Shown in pieces: positions 42,244-51,294 of a DNA stretch of 64,000 nt. The notes under the pieces are model-generated. The model was not told the origin of the DNA and ran no database searches. It saw only the letters and a list, made by a program, of their open reading frames with translations. Source of the DNA: Desulfomonile tiedjei (GTDB taxonomy: Bacteria; Desulfobacterota; Desulfomonilia; Desulfomonilales; Desulfomonilaceae); NCBI GenBank assembly GCA_016212925.1, contig JACRDF010000006.1, positions 62,001 to 126,000 of the forward strand. Reading direction: 5' to 3'. Position 1 is the first letter of the stretch. Every line of letters begins with the position of its first letter. The position numbers and the translations under genes are program-made.

Positions 42244-44454
42244 TCAGGGGGTCCTCTCCGATATTCTGCTGACCGTCCCTGCTGAACACGGCAGACCTTT
42301 CGCCGCGGATTCCGAACAAAAGCGGGCCGCTGCGGCATAGTTGTTCAAGTCCATCATCGCGTTTGCCACATTGTCCCTAATTCCGGGAAAGTCCGCTCGA
42401 AGTCGGTACGCTGTAACAAACTGATCCAATGCTCGGGCATAGTCGCGTTTATGAGCGTACGCGGCGCCAAGGACGTTGTGGGCCTGGGCGCTCGATGCCA
42501 GTTTGATAGCTTGCTGCAGAAGCGGGATGGCTCCATCCGCGTTCCCCCTGGAGAGCAGAGCGGTGGCCTTGTGCACGTACGGATCAGGGTAAAAAGGAGT
42601 GACTTCAATGGCTTTGTCAAACGCCCTCAATGCGTCTTCCTCCCGGCCCGATCGGTAGTACGACAATCCCATGTCATTGTAAACGGACCCTGACTTCGGG
42701 TTTGCTTTCAACGCTCCCTTGAAAGTCTCGATGGCTTCGTCGTACCGGCCGTGCCGGTCCAGGATCTGGCCCAGCATGCGGCGCGGCAACTCGGCGTTAG
42801 GATCTAATTCAATGGCCTTTTCATACATTTTCTTGGCGCTCTCGTCGTCACCCATCAGCCGGTAGGCCCATCCCATATTGTGGTAAGGTTTGTCGAAGTC
42901 GGGCGCAAGCTCCGCGGCCTTCCGGAACATGTTAATGGCCTTCTTGAAATCGCCTCGCTCTATGCACAGCAGCCCATAGTTGTTGTACGCGGCTACGGAG
43001 GTCTTGTTGATCTCCAGCGTTGCTTCCCATACGGACGCCGGATCGCGCCAGAGCATGGTCTGCTTTACGGACAAGAGTCCAAGGACAGCAACCCACAAGT
43101 AAAGACCCACTATCGCAATCTTTCCCGGCAAAGTCTCGAACCCAAAATCTCGGCCAAAAAGGTGAATACAGCGCGCCACGATCAGTGCCAGCCCGACCAT
43201 GGGAAGATATAAGAAGTGGTCCGCGACAAATGAATTGCTCATGTAACCGAAAGGAATAAGCCCTGAAACCATGGCAAGGTTGATCAGGAAGAAAAGCATT
43301 CCCCAGACGATCCACTTGTCCAGACCTTTTCTGAAATAGACCAGCACGGAACCCAGAGCCATTAGTGCTACCAGCCCAAGCGCGAACCAACCGGGATTCT
43401 CAACAACATCCCACCGCGGATACAGCGGCGCCAACTGCAGAGGCGCCAAAAACTTTCCCAAGTAAAACCAAATCGCCCCGGCCGTCACCAAAGGGCGATA
43501 CTGCAACGGCGGGAGTATCGAAGAGTAGGTCCGCTCAGTGGATAGCACATAGCCGCCCCACGCCAGAGCCAGAAGAAACAGCGCAGTCAACACATAGACG
43601 ACACCGCGGTCTTTCAACATCTCCCGGTAGCATACGAACACGAGGCACAGCAGTGCGGCCGGCAAGGTTACCGTGGAGGGCTTGGACAGCAGGCCGAGAA
43701 CAAAAAGAATGGCTACAAAAAATAAATAGTGCCATCCGGCGCTGGTGCCAGGATCCAGTGATTGAATACGAGACGCATCCCTCGTAGGGGCGACATCCCG
43801 CGGGTCGGCGGGATCGCCCGTGGGCGAGGCATGCCTCGCCCCTACATCATTCAGCTGACCGGCTGCCAAGTATTTTGAAGACCCACGGGAAAGGTACTTG
43901 AGGAAAAGAATCATTGAGGACAGATAGAAAAGAGTTGAAAGTACGTTTTTTCTCTCCGCTATCCAGGCGACCGTTCCAACCTGAATGGGATGTGCGGCAA
44001 AGACCAAAGCCCCAATAAACGCGGCCCTTCTGCCGGTCCCGGTCATAAGCAGAAACGCAAAAACCAGGACGGAATTGATGACGTGGTAAACAACGTTCAT
44101 CACCTTGGCGATCCCCGCGTTAGGTTCAAGGGAACGCACCAGGACCTGGTCGGACATCAGGCTCAGGAAATGCAGAGGATCGTAGTAAACCTCGCGCGTG
44201 AACTCCAGGTCGAAGTCGGTGACGATCTTCCACGCCCGCTCCCAACTAGGCTTCCAGATGGCGGCCATATACTTGCCGTCGTCCCACCCGGAGAACTCAT
44301 GGTTTACAACAGGGATGTAAATCGAGGCAGCGATGAGAATCAGAAGTATTAGGGCAAGCCGGACATCACTATTTGAAGGCTTTGAATAATGATAGGAATT
44401 CCGATGGGTAGGGGCGGAACGGATCTCTGCACCTCGCTGGGGATTAGAGTACAA
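42244..44454 (-). CDS. GT-C-like membrane protein with TPR domain (TMTC-like)
   Basis: The 736-residue protein has about ten membrane spans (residues 30-475) followed by about six TPR units (from ALYNNYGLLCIERGDFKKA-like sequence to DYARALDQFVTAYRL). The first loop has EFSGWDDGKYMAAIW, an acidic WDD site typical of GT-C glycosyltransferases, then HPIQVGTVAWIAERKNVLSTLFYLSSM and FVADHFLYLPMVGLALI, all seen in TMTC proteins. Such proteins may transfer sugar from lipid carriers to exported proteins. Residues of about 203-223 come from a palindromic repeat inserted in frame. It lies 107 bases after the pilin gene on the same strand. The substrate is unproven. Confidence 0.88.
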   Translation of the reverse strand: MYSNPQRGAEIRSAPTHRNSYHYSKPSNSDVRLALILLILIAASIYIPVVNHEFSGWDDGKYMAAIWKPSWERAWKIVTDFDLEFTREVYYDPLHFLSLMSDQVLVRSLEPNAGIAKVMNVVYHVINSVLVFAFLLMTGTGRRAAFIGALVFAAHPIQVGTVAWIAERKNVLSTLFYLSSMILFLKYLSRGSSKYLAAGQLNDVGARHASPTGDPADPRDVAPTRDASRIQSLDPGTSAGWHYLFFVAILFVLGLLSKPSTVTLPAALLCLVFVCYREMLKDRGVVYVLTALFLLALAWGGYVLSTERTYSSILPPLQYRPLVTAGAIWFYLGKFLAPLQLAPLYPRWDVVENPGWFALGLVALMALGSVLVYFRKGLDKWIVWGMLFFLINLAMVSGLIPFGYMSNSFVADHFLYLPMVGLALIVARCIHLFGRDFGFETLPGKIAIVGLYLWVAVLGLLSVKQTMLWRDPASVWEATLEINKTSVAAYNNYGLLCIERGDFKKAINMFRKAAELAPDFDKPYHNMGWAYRLMGDDESAKKMYEKAIELDPNAELPRRMLGQILDRHGRYDEAIETFKGALKANPKSGSVYNDMGLSYYRSGREEDALRAFDKAIEVTPFYPDPYVHKATALLSRGNADGAIPLLQQAIKLASSAQAHNVLGAAYAHKRDYARALDQFVTAYRLRADFPGIRDNVANAMMDLNNYAAAARFCSESAAKGLPCSAGTVSRISERTP
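43784..43845. repeat. Palindromic repeat inserted in frame in the TMTC-like gene
   Basis: GTAGGGGC and GCCCCTAC enclose 46 bases that include the perfect palindrome GGGCGAGGCATGCCTCGCCC (43822-43841). It relates to the intergenic copies at 18489 and 27425. The gene frame stays open through it, adding about 21 residues that read roughly DVGARHASPTGDPADPRDVA. Confidence 0.75.
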
Positions 44455-44459
44455 AAGGC

Positions 44460-44490
44460 GGGCGGAAAGAGCTATCCCTGCTTTCCGCCC
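44460..44490 (-). terminator. Terminator after the pilin gene
   Basis: GGGCGGAAAG (44460-44469) pairs with CTTTCCGCCC (44481-44490); on the minus strand GCCTTTTGT follows. It lies 72 bases after the pilin stop and just before the TMTC-like gene start, so that gene may depend on read-through. Confidence 0.65.
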
Positions 44491-44561
44491 GTTCGATCAT
44501 CCATGTGAATCTTCGATCTGGGCCGCAGCTATGCGGCCCACATCTTCTCGGTCAGACTATC

Positions 44562-45119
44562 TCAGCTCCCACCCACGATGAGCGAGCAGTCGGTCCCTGC
44601 GGGGGTTCTGAGGACGCCGCCGGCGGTGTATATACTCTCAGTATAACACGTTGCGGTCGGCGCACCATACACCACTCCGGTAGTGCAAACGGTGGTGTGT
44701 GTGACGGGAAGATCGGTTCCGCCTGCCAGGTTTATCCTGAACATGTATCGGCTGTCAGAGCCGGCGGGATGGCTCCCGTTCACCGCGCACGCCTGCGCTT
44801 CCTCACCTACGAGCTGGACACGCACGTCGCACTTTCTTGTGCTGCCGCCCCAACCATAGTACGGGCCGACCATGTAGCCGAGCTGAGTCGCGTTGGCGAT
44901 GCCGGTGTCGGTGCTGTTGACCACTTCTCGGTCACTCTCGAGCCTCTGAAGAGCAGCGGCGAGCTGCACGAGGTCGCCCGCGGCGGCCTTGTCGCACGCA
45001 GACCGCTTGTACGAGATGTAGTACGGGATAGCTATGGCCAGGATGATACCGATGATCGCAACGACGACCATCAATTCAATGAGGGTGAACCCTTTGACAT
45101 TTCGCATCTTGCTTAGCAT
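44562..45119 (-). CDS. Type IV pilin-like major subunit (PilA-like)
   Basis: This 185-residue prepilin starts MLSKMRNVKGFTLIELMVVV, with the class III cleavage site after glycine and Glu5 in the mature sequence, and a hydrophobic helix (IELMVVVAIIGIILAIAIPYY). The globular domain has six or so cysteines, including CDKAAAGDL, KCDVRVQL, ACAVNGS, TVCTTGVV, TCYTES and DCSLIVGGS, which could form disulfides. Pilins assemble into surface fibres for adhesion or twitching. AGGAGG lies about 7 bases before ATG 45119, and a sigma-54 site lies upstream. The neighbours are TMTC-like proteins, which suggests glycosylation of this pilin, as inference. Confidence 0.92.
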   Translation of the reverse strand: MLSKMRNVKGFTLIELMVVVAIIGIILAIAIPYYISYKRSACDKAAAGDLVQLAAALQRLESDREVVNSTDTGIANATQLGYMVGPYYGWGGSTRKCDVRVQLVGEEAQACAVNGSHPAGSDSRYMFRINLAGGTDLPVTHTTVCTTGVVYGAPTATCYTESIYTAGGVLRTPAGTDCSLIVGGS

Positions 45120-45180
45120 GAAATTCCTCCTTTCCTGTTAGGGATTTCGTTCGATGCTTCTTGATCCTTGACTGCATACT

Positions 45181-45219
45181 GGAAGCCGATTTTACTTGTG
45201 AAATGCATTTTCGGCTTCG
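45181..45219 (-). promoter_or_regulatory. Hairpin at the 5' end of the pilin mRNA
   Basis: GAAGCCGA and TCGGCTTC arms (from 45182 and to 45218) pair across about 21 bases in the expected 5' untranslated leader of the pilin transcript. It may protect the mRNA end; the role is inferred. Confidence 0.4.
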
Positions 45220-45232
45220 TGGGAGTGAATAG

Positions 45233-45249
45233 AGCAATGATCGTGCCAA
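45233..45249 (-). promoter_or_regulatory. Sigma-54 promoter of the pilin gene
   Basis: On the minus strand TTGGCACGATCATTGCT matches the sigma-54 consensus YTGGCACGRNNNTTGCW, including GG and GC at correct spacing. It lies about 114 bases before the pilin start. PilR-type control of pilA by sigma-54 is well known. Confidence 0.85.
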
Positions 45250-45540
45250 TTGCTGGATCCCGTAAGATATTGAAAATAAGAGGTATAGGCGGATGCGGTA
45301 CCTTGACGACAATGGTACGCCCATGACAAAAAAGGGCATGGCACTCCGGCAACCCACGTAACTGGCCAATTTATCAAAGCAACCAGCCGTCAACTAAATT
45401 GACAACCCGTGACGAGTCTTGTCCTACTCCTGTACGCCACCCCGAGGACAACAAAGTCGGAACATTTCTTCTCAGTGGAACGTTGTCTCCAACCGAGCCG
45501 TCACCAGCCAAATACTAACGGCAGAGAGATGTTGTTGTGG

Positions 45541-45602
45541 GCCAGGCTTTCCAGCCTGCCATTATTCGCATTCAAAAAAACCGGCAGGCTGAAAACCCTG
45601 GC
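45541..45602. repeat. Imperfect palindrome in the pilin upstream region
   Basis: GCCAGGCTTTCCAGCCTGCC (45541-45560) pairs imperfectly with GGCAGGCTGAAAACCCTGGC (45583-45602) around a loop containing a run of seven A. No gene is evident. It resembles dispersed intergenic repeats. Confidence 0.5.
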
Positions 45603-45727
45603 GCACAGTCCCAGGACATCGGCACAAGTCATGTTCATCTCCGTAAGCCAGTAGACCCTTCCTCTTTCAAAGTCGGGCATTGGGCCAGTTTGAGTTTTTC
45701 CATCTCTAGCGAAAACAACTCATTTCG

Positions 45728-45815
45728 TCACCCCGTTGAAAAACGGGGTCCAGTGTGTTTTTCCTGGATTCCGGCCCCGGTTTTCACCGGGGTAAACTTG
45801 GGGATCGCCGGAATG
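45728..45815. repeat. Nested palindromic repeat, CGGAATGAC type
   Basis: CCCCGttgaaaaaCGGGG, then ATTCCGG (45768-45774) and CCGGAAT (45808-45814) enclosing CCCCGG/CCGGGG. Together with the previous repeat it fills much of the gap from 45394 to 45955, where I see no gene. Confidence 0.5.
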
Positions 45816-45955
45816 ACTGTGGGGCTGTGTCCTTCGAATCCGAGATTTCAAACGGACCCGCTACCCAAAATCCCTATAACGCTACGGACGCGCATTGGTA
45901 TGGTATATTTGATGAATCGGACCACTTAGTATAAGGCAATCGACGGAGGCCCCAG

Positions 45956-47887
45956 GTGAATCCTTCCCAGCAGGCTCTTTCCACCTCTAGCGAGCAGCCA
46001 TGCCCCTCCGGGTCGGAGACCAACCAACCGCGCGACGGGAAGCTGCTTTTGGGAGTTGCGGCTGCGGTGGCGATAACGATGGCCCTGTACCTTCCCAACC
46101 TCGGGACGGATTTTGTGGACTGGGACCTGGTGCCCTACCGACAAATACTCTTCACTACGGACTACGGAAAGACTGCCTGGTCTCTGCTTACGGACTTGAA
46201 GGGAGCAGTGGTGGCGGGATACTATGCTCCGCTATCATCCATCAGCTTAATGCTGGACAAAGCTCTGATTGGTTCATCAACGCCTTCCCCATGGGCAACC
46301 TTGTTCATCAATGTGCTTTTCCACTGTTTGAATGGGGTACTGGTCTTTGCCTTGCTGAGGAGAGTCGGTGGAACAGACGGCGTGGCGCTGCTGGGAGCTG
46401 CTATTTTCCTCATTCACCCCATTCAGGTTTCATCCGTTCTGTGGTTTGCTCAGAGAAAAGGAGTGCTCGCGACAGCCTTGTACCTTTCTGCGTACTTGGC
46501 CTATTTGCGATATACCGACAGGAGCGGCTACGTTACTTACGCGTGTGCTCTCGCCCTCTTTCTCCTGGCTCTACTGGCCAAACCCACCACAATCGTGTTG
46601 CCGGCAGCCCTTTTTTGCAGCTCGCTTCTGGCTGCCCTGCCATCACGACGTACCGAGGGCACGGAAAATCAGTTGCGTGACAGCGACGCTGGAGAGAGGC
46701 AGTCGGGCGAACCTAGCGCGGTAATTACAGGCTGGGACCTGCGTCAAGCAATTGCAGGCTGTGCCGTTCACGTAAGGCCGCTCCTGCCGTTCTTTTTCTC
46801 GGCCATTGCGCTGGCCCTTCTGGCCGTCGTGAGCGAGAGTACCGGCCTGGACGAACGCGTTCCCGATTTGGGGGCGGTGGATCGGATAATCGTTTCTGCC
46901 GCAGCGGTCTGGTTCTATATCGCGAAGGTCTTGTTTCCGGTGGGTTTGGAGCCGATCTATCCTCAGTGGGACGTGGATGCAGCCTCGCCTGTCTGGTGGC
47001 TGCCTCTAGGCATGCTGGCGGGGGGACTGGTTCTCGCGTGGCGGTTTAGGGGCTCGATCGGACCGTTTCCTCTGTGGTGTCTCGTCAACTTTGTCATTCC
47101 TCTCTTGCCTGTAATCGGAGTAGTCAAATTCGCGTATTTGCGCCACTCCTGTGTGGCCGATCATTTTTTGTACCTTCCCATGGTGGGACTGGCGGGTGTT
47201 GTCGCTGCTTCCATACAAGGAGCGCGGATCTCCTTCGGACCAGCGATAAAATACTTGGTTACCGCGACGGCTCTGATCTACCTGATAGTTTGCGCAGTTC
47301 AGACCGCCGCGTACGCAAAGGTGTGGGAAAACTCGATCGCGCTCTGGACGTACAACCTCAAGCACAAACCGAACGATTGGACTGCCCACAACTACCTCGG
47401 TCACGCGCTTCTCAACGCGGGCAGGCCTCAGGAAGCAGCGGACCATTTCCTTCAAACAGTTTCCTTGAAAGAAAAATATATTTCCGAGCATGAGGGCCGC
47501 AGCCAGGGACTCCAGACCACTGGAAACCGCGCGGCAGCCAAACGCGAAGCCGAAAAGGCGGGAAGGGTCAAACGAACCTTGGGAGGGGCTTACCACAACC
47601 TCGGCAACGCATTCCTCCGCGCGGGCATGCACCATCAGGCTATTGCAGCGTACACCAGAGCCATCGAATTGAAGCCGGACCTGGTGGACGCGCTCACCAA
47701 TCTCGGTGTCGCGCACGCAAGCGTGGGCAACCTGCCCGAAGCAGTGCGTAGCCTGTCGCGGGCGGTGGAAGTCAACCCCGGCTACTATCAGGCACAGTAT
47801 AATCTTGGCGTGGCGTACGATATGTCGGGCAACAGAGAAATGGCCGAACGGCATTTCGAAAAGGCCCGAACCATAAGGAAGGAATGA
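45956..47887 (+). CDS. GT-C-like membrane protein with TPR domain (TMTC-like)
   Basis: The 643-residue protein has an N-terminal membrane part (first span LLLGVAAAVAITMALYLPNL, about 30-49) with DFVDWDLVPYRQI in the first loop, ILIHPIQV-type segment (AIFLIHPIQVSSVLWFAQRKGVL) and SCVADHFLYLPMVGLAGVV, shared with the other paralogues. The C-terminus (about 470-640) holds TPR units such as WTAHNYLGHALLNAGRPQEAA and YQAQYNLGVAYDMSGNREMAE. A hydrophilic insert lies at about residues 230-260. The probable role is glycosyl transfer at the outer face of the inner membrane. The start is GTG 45956 with GGAGG about 8 bases upstream. It diverges from the pilin gene. Confidence 0.88.
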   Translation: MNPSQQALSTSSEQPCPSGSETNQPRDGKLLLGVAAAVAITMALYLPNLGTDFVDWDLVPYRQILFTTDYGKTAWSLLTDLKGAVVAGYYAPLSSISLMLDKALIGSSTPSPWATLFINVLFHCLNGVLVFALLRRVGGTDGVALLGAAIFLIHPIQVSSVLWFAQRKGVLATALYLSAYLAYLRYTDRSGYVTYACALALFLLALLAKPTTIVLPAALFCSSLLAALPSRRTEGTENQLRDSDAGERQSGEPSAVITGWDLRQAIAGCAVHVRPLLPFFFSAIALALLAVVSESTGLDERVPDLGAVDRIIVSAAAVWFYIAKVLFPVGLEPIYPQWDVDAASPVWWLPLGMLAGGLVLAWRFRGSIGPFPLWCLVNFVIPLLPVIGVVKFAYLRHSCVADHFLYLPMVGLAGVVAASIQGARISFGPAIKYLVTATALIYLIVCAVQTAAYAKVWENSIALWTYNLKHKPNDWTAHNYLGHALLNAGRPQEAADHFLQTVSLKEKYISEHEGRSQGLQTTGNRAAAKREAEKAGRVKRTLGGAYHNLGNAFLRAGMHHQAIAAYTRAIELKPDLVDALTNLGVAHASVGNLPEAVRSLSRAVEVNPGYYQAQYNLGVAYDMSGNREMAERHFEKARTIRKE

Positions 47888-48051
47888 GGACTCCGCAACG
47901 TGATTGATGGGCGCCTGTTTGTGTGTGTCATTTCATTGAGCTATAATCCGCGGTCTGTGGGCGCATTTGTGGATGATAACTTGCCGGAGCGAAAAGACAA
48001 AGACCGGGATGGTTAGATGCGTGTAGAGCATGGCTGTTTGAGGTGTGAAGC

Positions 48052-49446
48052 TTGACTTCTTCGGATCGCAGTGCTGCGGCTACGACAAGAGCTAATCCCC
48101 TGGTTTGGGCTTTGGCCGGCTTCGTTGTGTTGTCAATGGTCTACTACGGGTGGATGAGTGGGGGCACTTTTTCGGTCTCCGAGCTATCGGTATTTCCGAA
48201 CTACAATATGCTGGCCAAAAGCTTCCTCCAGGGAAGACTGGATCTCGCTGACAACCCCCCCGAAGATTATTCCCTCTTTGCCAGCAAAAAGTACCTGTAT
48301 TTTGGACCGGTGCCGGCTCTCTTGCGTTTGCCCTTCCTACTCATTGGGTGGGAGATTTCCACAGGCTTCATGGTGGCTTTGCTGGCCGCGGGAACGTGGG
48401 CTGTTTTTCTGCTGATACTAATTTGCCTGAATCACGATCACACGCAAAGGCCTCTCGGACCACTTCAGGTCGCCTTTGCCGTTATGTTCGCGCTTAACGG
48501 ATTTTCGCTTTGGATGGTGTCTGTACCCTCGATTCATCACGAGGCGATTTGTGCAGCAACGTTTTTCTTGCTGCTAGGCATTTATTTTGTGCTAAAAGCA
48601 GCCCGGAATTCCTACACCCTCAGCATCAACGAGGCATTGATTATAGGTTTATCACTAGCTCTCTCGCTGGGGAGTCGTTTTTCCTATGTTCTGACCGTGT
48701 TTTTTCTCGTGGCATTTTTGTTTAGAGGCATTTGGAGGGAAAGGGGAGAAGGTAACCCAAGCAGATCTTTGGCCCCTTTCACTATAATGCTCGGGACAAT
48801 GGCCGCGGGGATGGGGTTGTTATTGGCCTACAATTTCGCGCGGTTCGGGTCATTGACCGAGTTCGGTATGAAATACGCGACATCCCTTTACTCGGATTAT
48901 CTTAGACAGGGCTTGTTTTTTCGCTATGATCACATTCCCTACAACCTGTGGTCGTATATTTTCTATATTCCGGAAGGCAATCCACATTTTCCGTACGTCA
49001 AACTGCCTTTTTACATCCTCAAGGTGGAATCGGTATCCGGTTTGCCATACGCTCTTCTCAACGTGAACGAACTCTGCGCATCGGTTTTTTGTTTTTTTCC
49101 CGTTCTGCTGTTTTGCTTCGTCCCTCTTTTCAAGAGGGCAACGAACCCGGCAGGCTTGCGGCAATCCGCTCTCAAGCTCTTCGTTGTGGTTTTTGCCCTG
49201 CAATTATTACCTCTTTGCATGAGTATGGCGGCAATCACCAGATACTATTATGATTTCTTACCTATGATGATGCTGATAGCTCTATTCGGAATCGAGCGGG
49301 TTCAAGAGGAATTCACACATAAGAACCTTACTCTGACGATCATTGTGGTGACATCAATTCTTTTCAGCTTTGCGGTTACCGTCAATGCGGTCAGGTTCTA
49401 CGAGGTTTTTTGTGCTTACAGGTCACCGCTTCTTCGTTTTTTCTAG
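48052..49446 (+). CDS. Multi-span membrane protein, possible GT-C glycosyltransferase
   Basis: This 464-residue protein has about ten to twelve hydrophobic spans and no TPR region. FSVSELSVFPNYNMLAKSFLQGRLDL and KYLYFGPVPALLRLPFLLIG in the first periplasmic loop are similar to sequences seen in bacterial GT39-like membrane proteins, but I cannot name the family. TTG 48052 is the likely start; the ribosome site is weak. It sits between two TMTC-like genes, so a role in glycan assembly is plausible. Confidence 0.72.
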   Translation: MTSSDRSAAATTRANPLVWALAGFVVLSMVYYGWMSGGTFSVSELSVFPNYNMLAKSFLQGRLDLADNPPEDYSLFASKKYLYFGPVPALLRLPFLLIGWEISTGFMVALLAAGTWAVFLLILICLNHDHTQRPLGPLQVAFAVMFALNGFSLWMVSVPSIHHEAICAATFFLLLGIYFVLKAARNSYTLSINEALIIGLSLALSLGSRFSYVLTVFFLVAFLFRGIWRERGEGNPSRSLAPFTIMLGTMAAGMGLLLAYNFARFGSLTEFGMKYATSLYSDYLRQGLFFRYDHIPYNLWSYIFYIPEGNPHFPYVKLPFYILKVESVSGLPYALLNVNELCASVFCFFPVLLFCFVPLFKRATNPAGLRQSALKLFVVVFALQLLPLCMSMAAITRYYYDFLPMMMLIALFGIERVQEEFTHKNLTLTIIVVTSILFSFAVTVNAVRFYEVFCAYRSPLLRFF

Positions 49447-49483
49447 GCATGCCGGGGCGAGAATGCCATAGCGGGAAAAGATC

Positions 49484-51262
49484 ATGATTTCATTCCGTGC
49501 CTTGAAACTCTATGCCGTAATGGTGCTCTGCGCCCTTGTGTTTCTGGTATTCGTACCCAGCGTGGGTAATGACTTTGTTGATTGGGACGATTACTCGTTT
49601 GTGGTTCGGAACCCACACATAACCTCGATTTCGCTGCGTTCCGCGGTCTGGATGCTGACCACCTTTTCTGAAGGGGTGTGGCACCCTCTGACCTGGTTTT
49701 CCCATTCTCTGGATCTGGCCCTGTGGGGACCGAACCCGGGTCCACACCACCTCGTGAGCGTACTGATTCACGTCTTGAATGTGGCGTTGTTTTTCACCGT
49801 CTGCGGGCTGCTGCAAGACGCGTGGGTCCAGCGAAATCCCTCCCGCACCAGCCTATCCGAGACCAGCCGGTTCATAGCGGCCCTGGTTGCGGCGTTGTTG
49901 TTTGGCGTTCATCCTTTGCGAGTGGAGTCGGTGACGTGGGTAGCGGAACGGAAGGACGTTCTATGCGCTCTGTTTTATCTTTCGTCCATGATTTTGTACC
50001 TGAAGTATGCGTTGGCAGGGGACTCAGGTGCACGAAAGAGGTTTTACCTGTTCGGTGTTTTGCTCTTCGCTCTTGCACTGCTTTCAAAGCCGATGGCAGT
50101 GACACTTCCGCTCGTGCTCCTGCTTCTGGATTATTTTCCCCTTTACAGGCTTAGGATGGCGTCCTTTGGGAGTCTCCTAAAAGAGAAGGCTCCGTTTCTG
50201 CTCCTTGCCGCCGCAGCGATGGCTATGAACGCGGCAGCAAAGTGGGGGACGGCTATCCCGCTGTCTTACGTGCCGGTCCACATGCGTCTCATGAACGCTT
50301 TCCATTCTATCGTCTTCTACATATATCAGACGGTTTTCCCCTCCAAACTCGTACCCATTTATGAAATGGATAGAAATCTTGACTACTTTGGTCCCAGTTT
50401 CGTTCTGGCCGCCTGCGGCGTGGCTGCCATAACGGGCCTGTGTCTATGGCGAGCGGTGAAAAAGACCCGTCTATGGGCAGCCATATGGTTTTACTATCTG
50501 ATCACCTTGGGACCGGCCATGGGCTTCTTCATGGCCTATAGGCACGCTGCGGCCGACAGGTACACCTACCTGCCAACCATGGGATTGCTGCTGTTGATCG
50601 GCCTGGCAGCCGCGCGGATGTGGGAAGCGGCCGGAAGACTGAAACAGCCCTTGCCGGCAAAGGTGGGGCTGGCGGCCTTTCTGCTTCTGGTCACTTGTGC
50701 CTACGGGTATCAGACTCAGAAGCAGATCGCGGTCTGGAAAAACTCGGAAACGCTTTGGCGCTATGTTATTGAAAATGCGGACTATGTGCCTGATATGGCC
50801 TACTTCGGGGTTGGAAAAGCACTGGAAGAAAAAGGCCAACTGGACGCGGCCTTGGCGAATTACGAAGCGGCTCTGGCCTTAACCCCCCAGGATAACCGAT
50901 ATAGGAGAAAGATCGCATGGATTCTGGCGCAGAAAGGGGAGACCGAAAAGGCACTGGCAATGGTCAAGGAGAACGTCGACCGAGAACCCATGAATCCTTC
51001 CGCGCACGTAAACGGCGGGAAGATCTTGGCGCTTTTAGGCCGGTATGATGAAGCGGAGCAGTCGGCCCAAAAGGCTTTAGCGCTCAACCCGGATTTCCAG
51101 CCCGCTTTTGATCTGTTGATGATGGTTTATCTGGAGAGAAATGACCTGGTCAAGGCCCGTGAGTATTACGAAAAACGCGTATCAAAAGGCTACAACGTTC
51201 CCAAGGAAATCGAAGAGAGGCTGGGAATTCGGAATCCCCGCGGGAAAACCTCCGGGCCTTAG
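49484..51262 (+). CDS. GT-C-like membrane protein with TPR domain (TMTC-like)
   Basis: The 592-residue paralogue has the first loop NDFVDWDDYSFVVRNPHI (acidic WDD site), LLFGVHPLRVESVTWVAERKDVLCALFYLSSM and AADRYTYLPTMGLLLLIG, the TMTC/DUF1736-type pattern. About ten membrane spans precede TPR units at about residues 430-570, such as YFGVGKALEEKGQLDAALA and EPMNPSAHVNGGKILALLGRYDEAE. It is thought to act on exported proteins at the periplasmic face. It follows the previous gene after 37 bases and is convergent with the gene at 51295. Confidence 0.9.
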   Translation: MISFRALKLYAVMVLCALVFLVFVPSVGNDFVDWDDYSFVVRNPHITSISLRSAVWMLTTFSEGVWHPLTWFSHSLDLALWGPNPGPHHLVSVLIHVLNVALFFTVCGLLQDAWVQRNPSRTSLSETSRFIAALVAALLFGVHPLRVESVTWVAERKDVLCALFYLSSMILYLKYALAGDSGARKRFYLFGVLLFALALLSKPMAVTLPLVLLLLDYFPLYRLRMASFGSLLKEKAPFLLLAAAAMAMNAAAKWGTAIPLSYVPVHMRLMNAFHSIVFYIYQTVFPSKLVPIYEMDRNLDYFGPSFVLAACGVAAITGLCLWRAVKKTRLWAAIWFYYLITLGPAMGFFMAYRHAAADRYTYLPTMGLLLLIGLAAARMWEAAGRLKQPLPAKVGLAAFLLLVTCAYGYQTQKQIAVWKNSETLWRYVIENADYVPDMAYFGVGKALEEKGQLDAALANYEAALALTPQDNRYRRKIAWILAQKGETEKALAMVKENVDREPMNPSAHVNGGKILALLGRYDEAEQSAQKALALNPDFQPAFDLLMMVYLERNDLVKAREYYEKRVSKGYNVPKEIEERLGIRNPRGKTSGP

Positions 51263-51294
51263 TAACCCAACCTGGTTTCCCCGGCGATTCAAAA

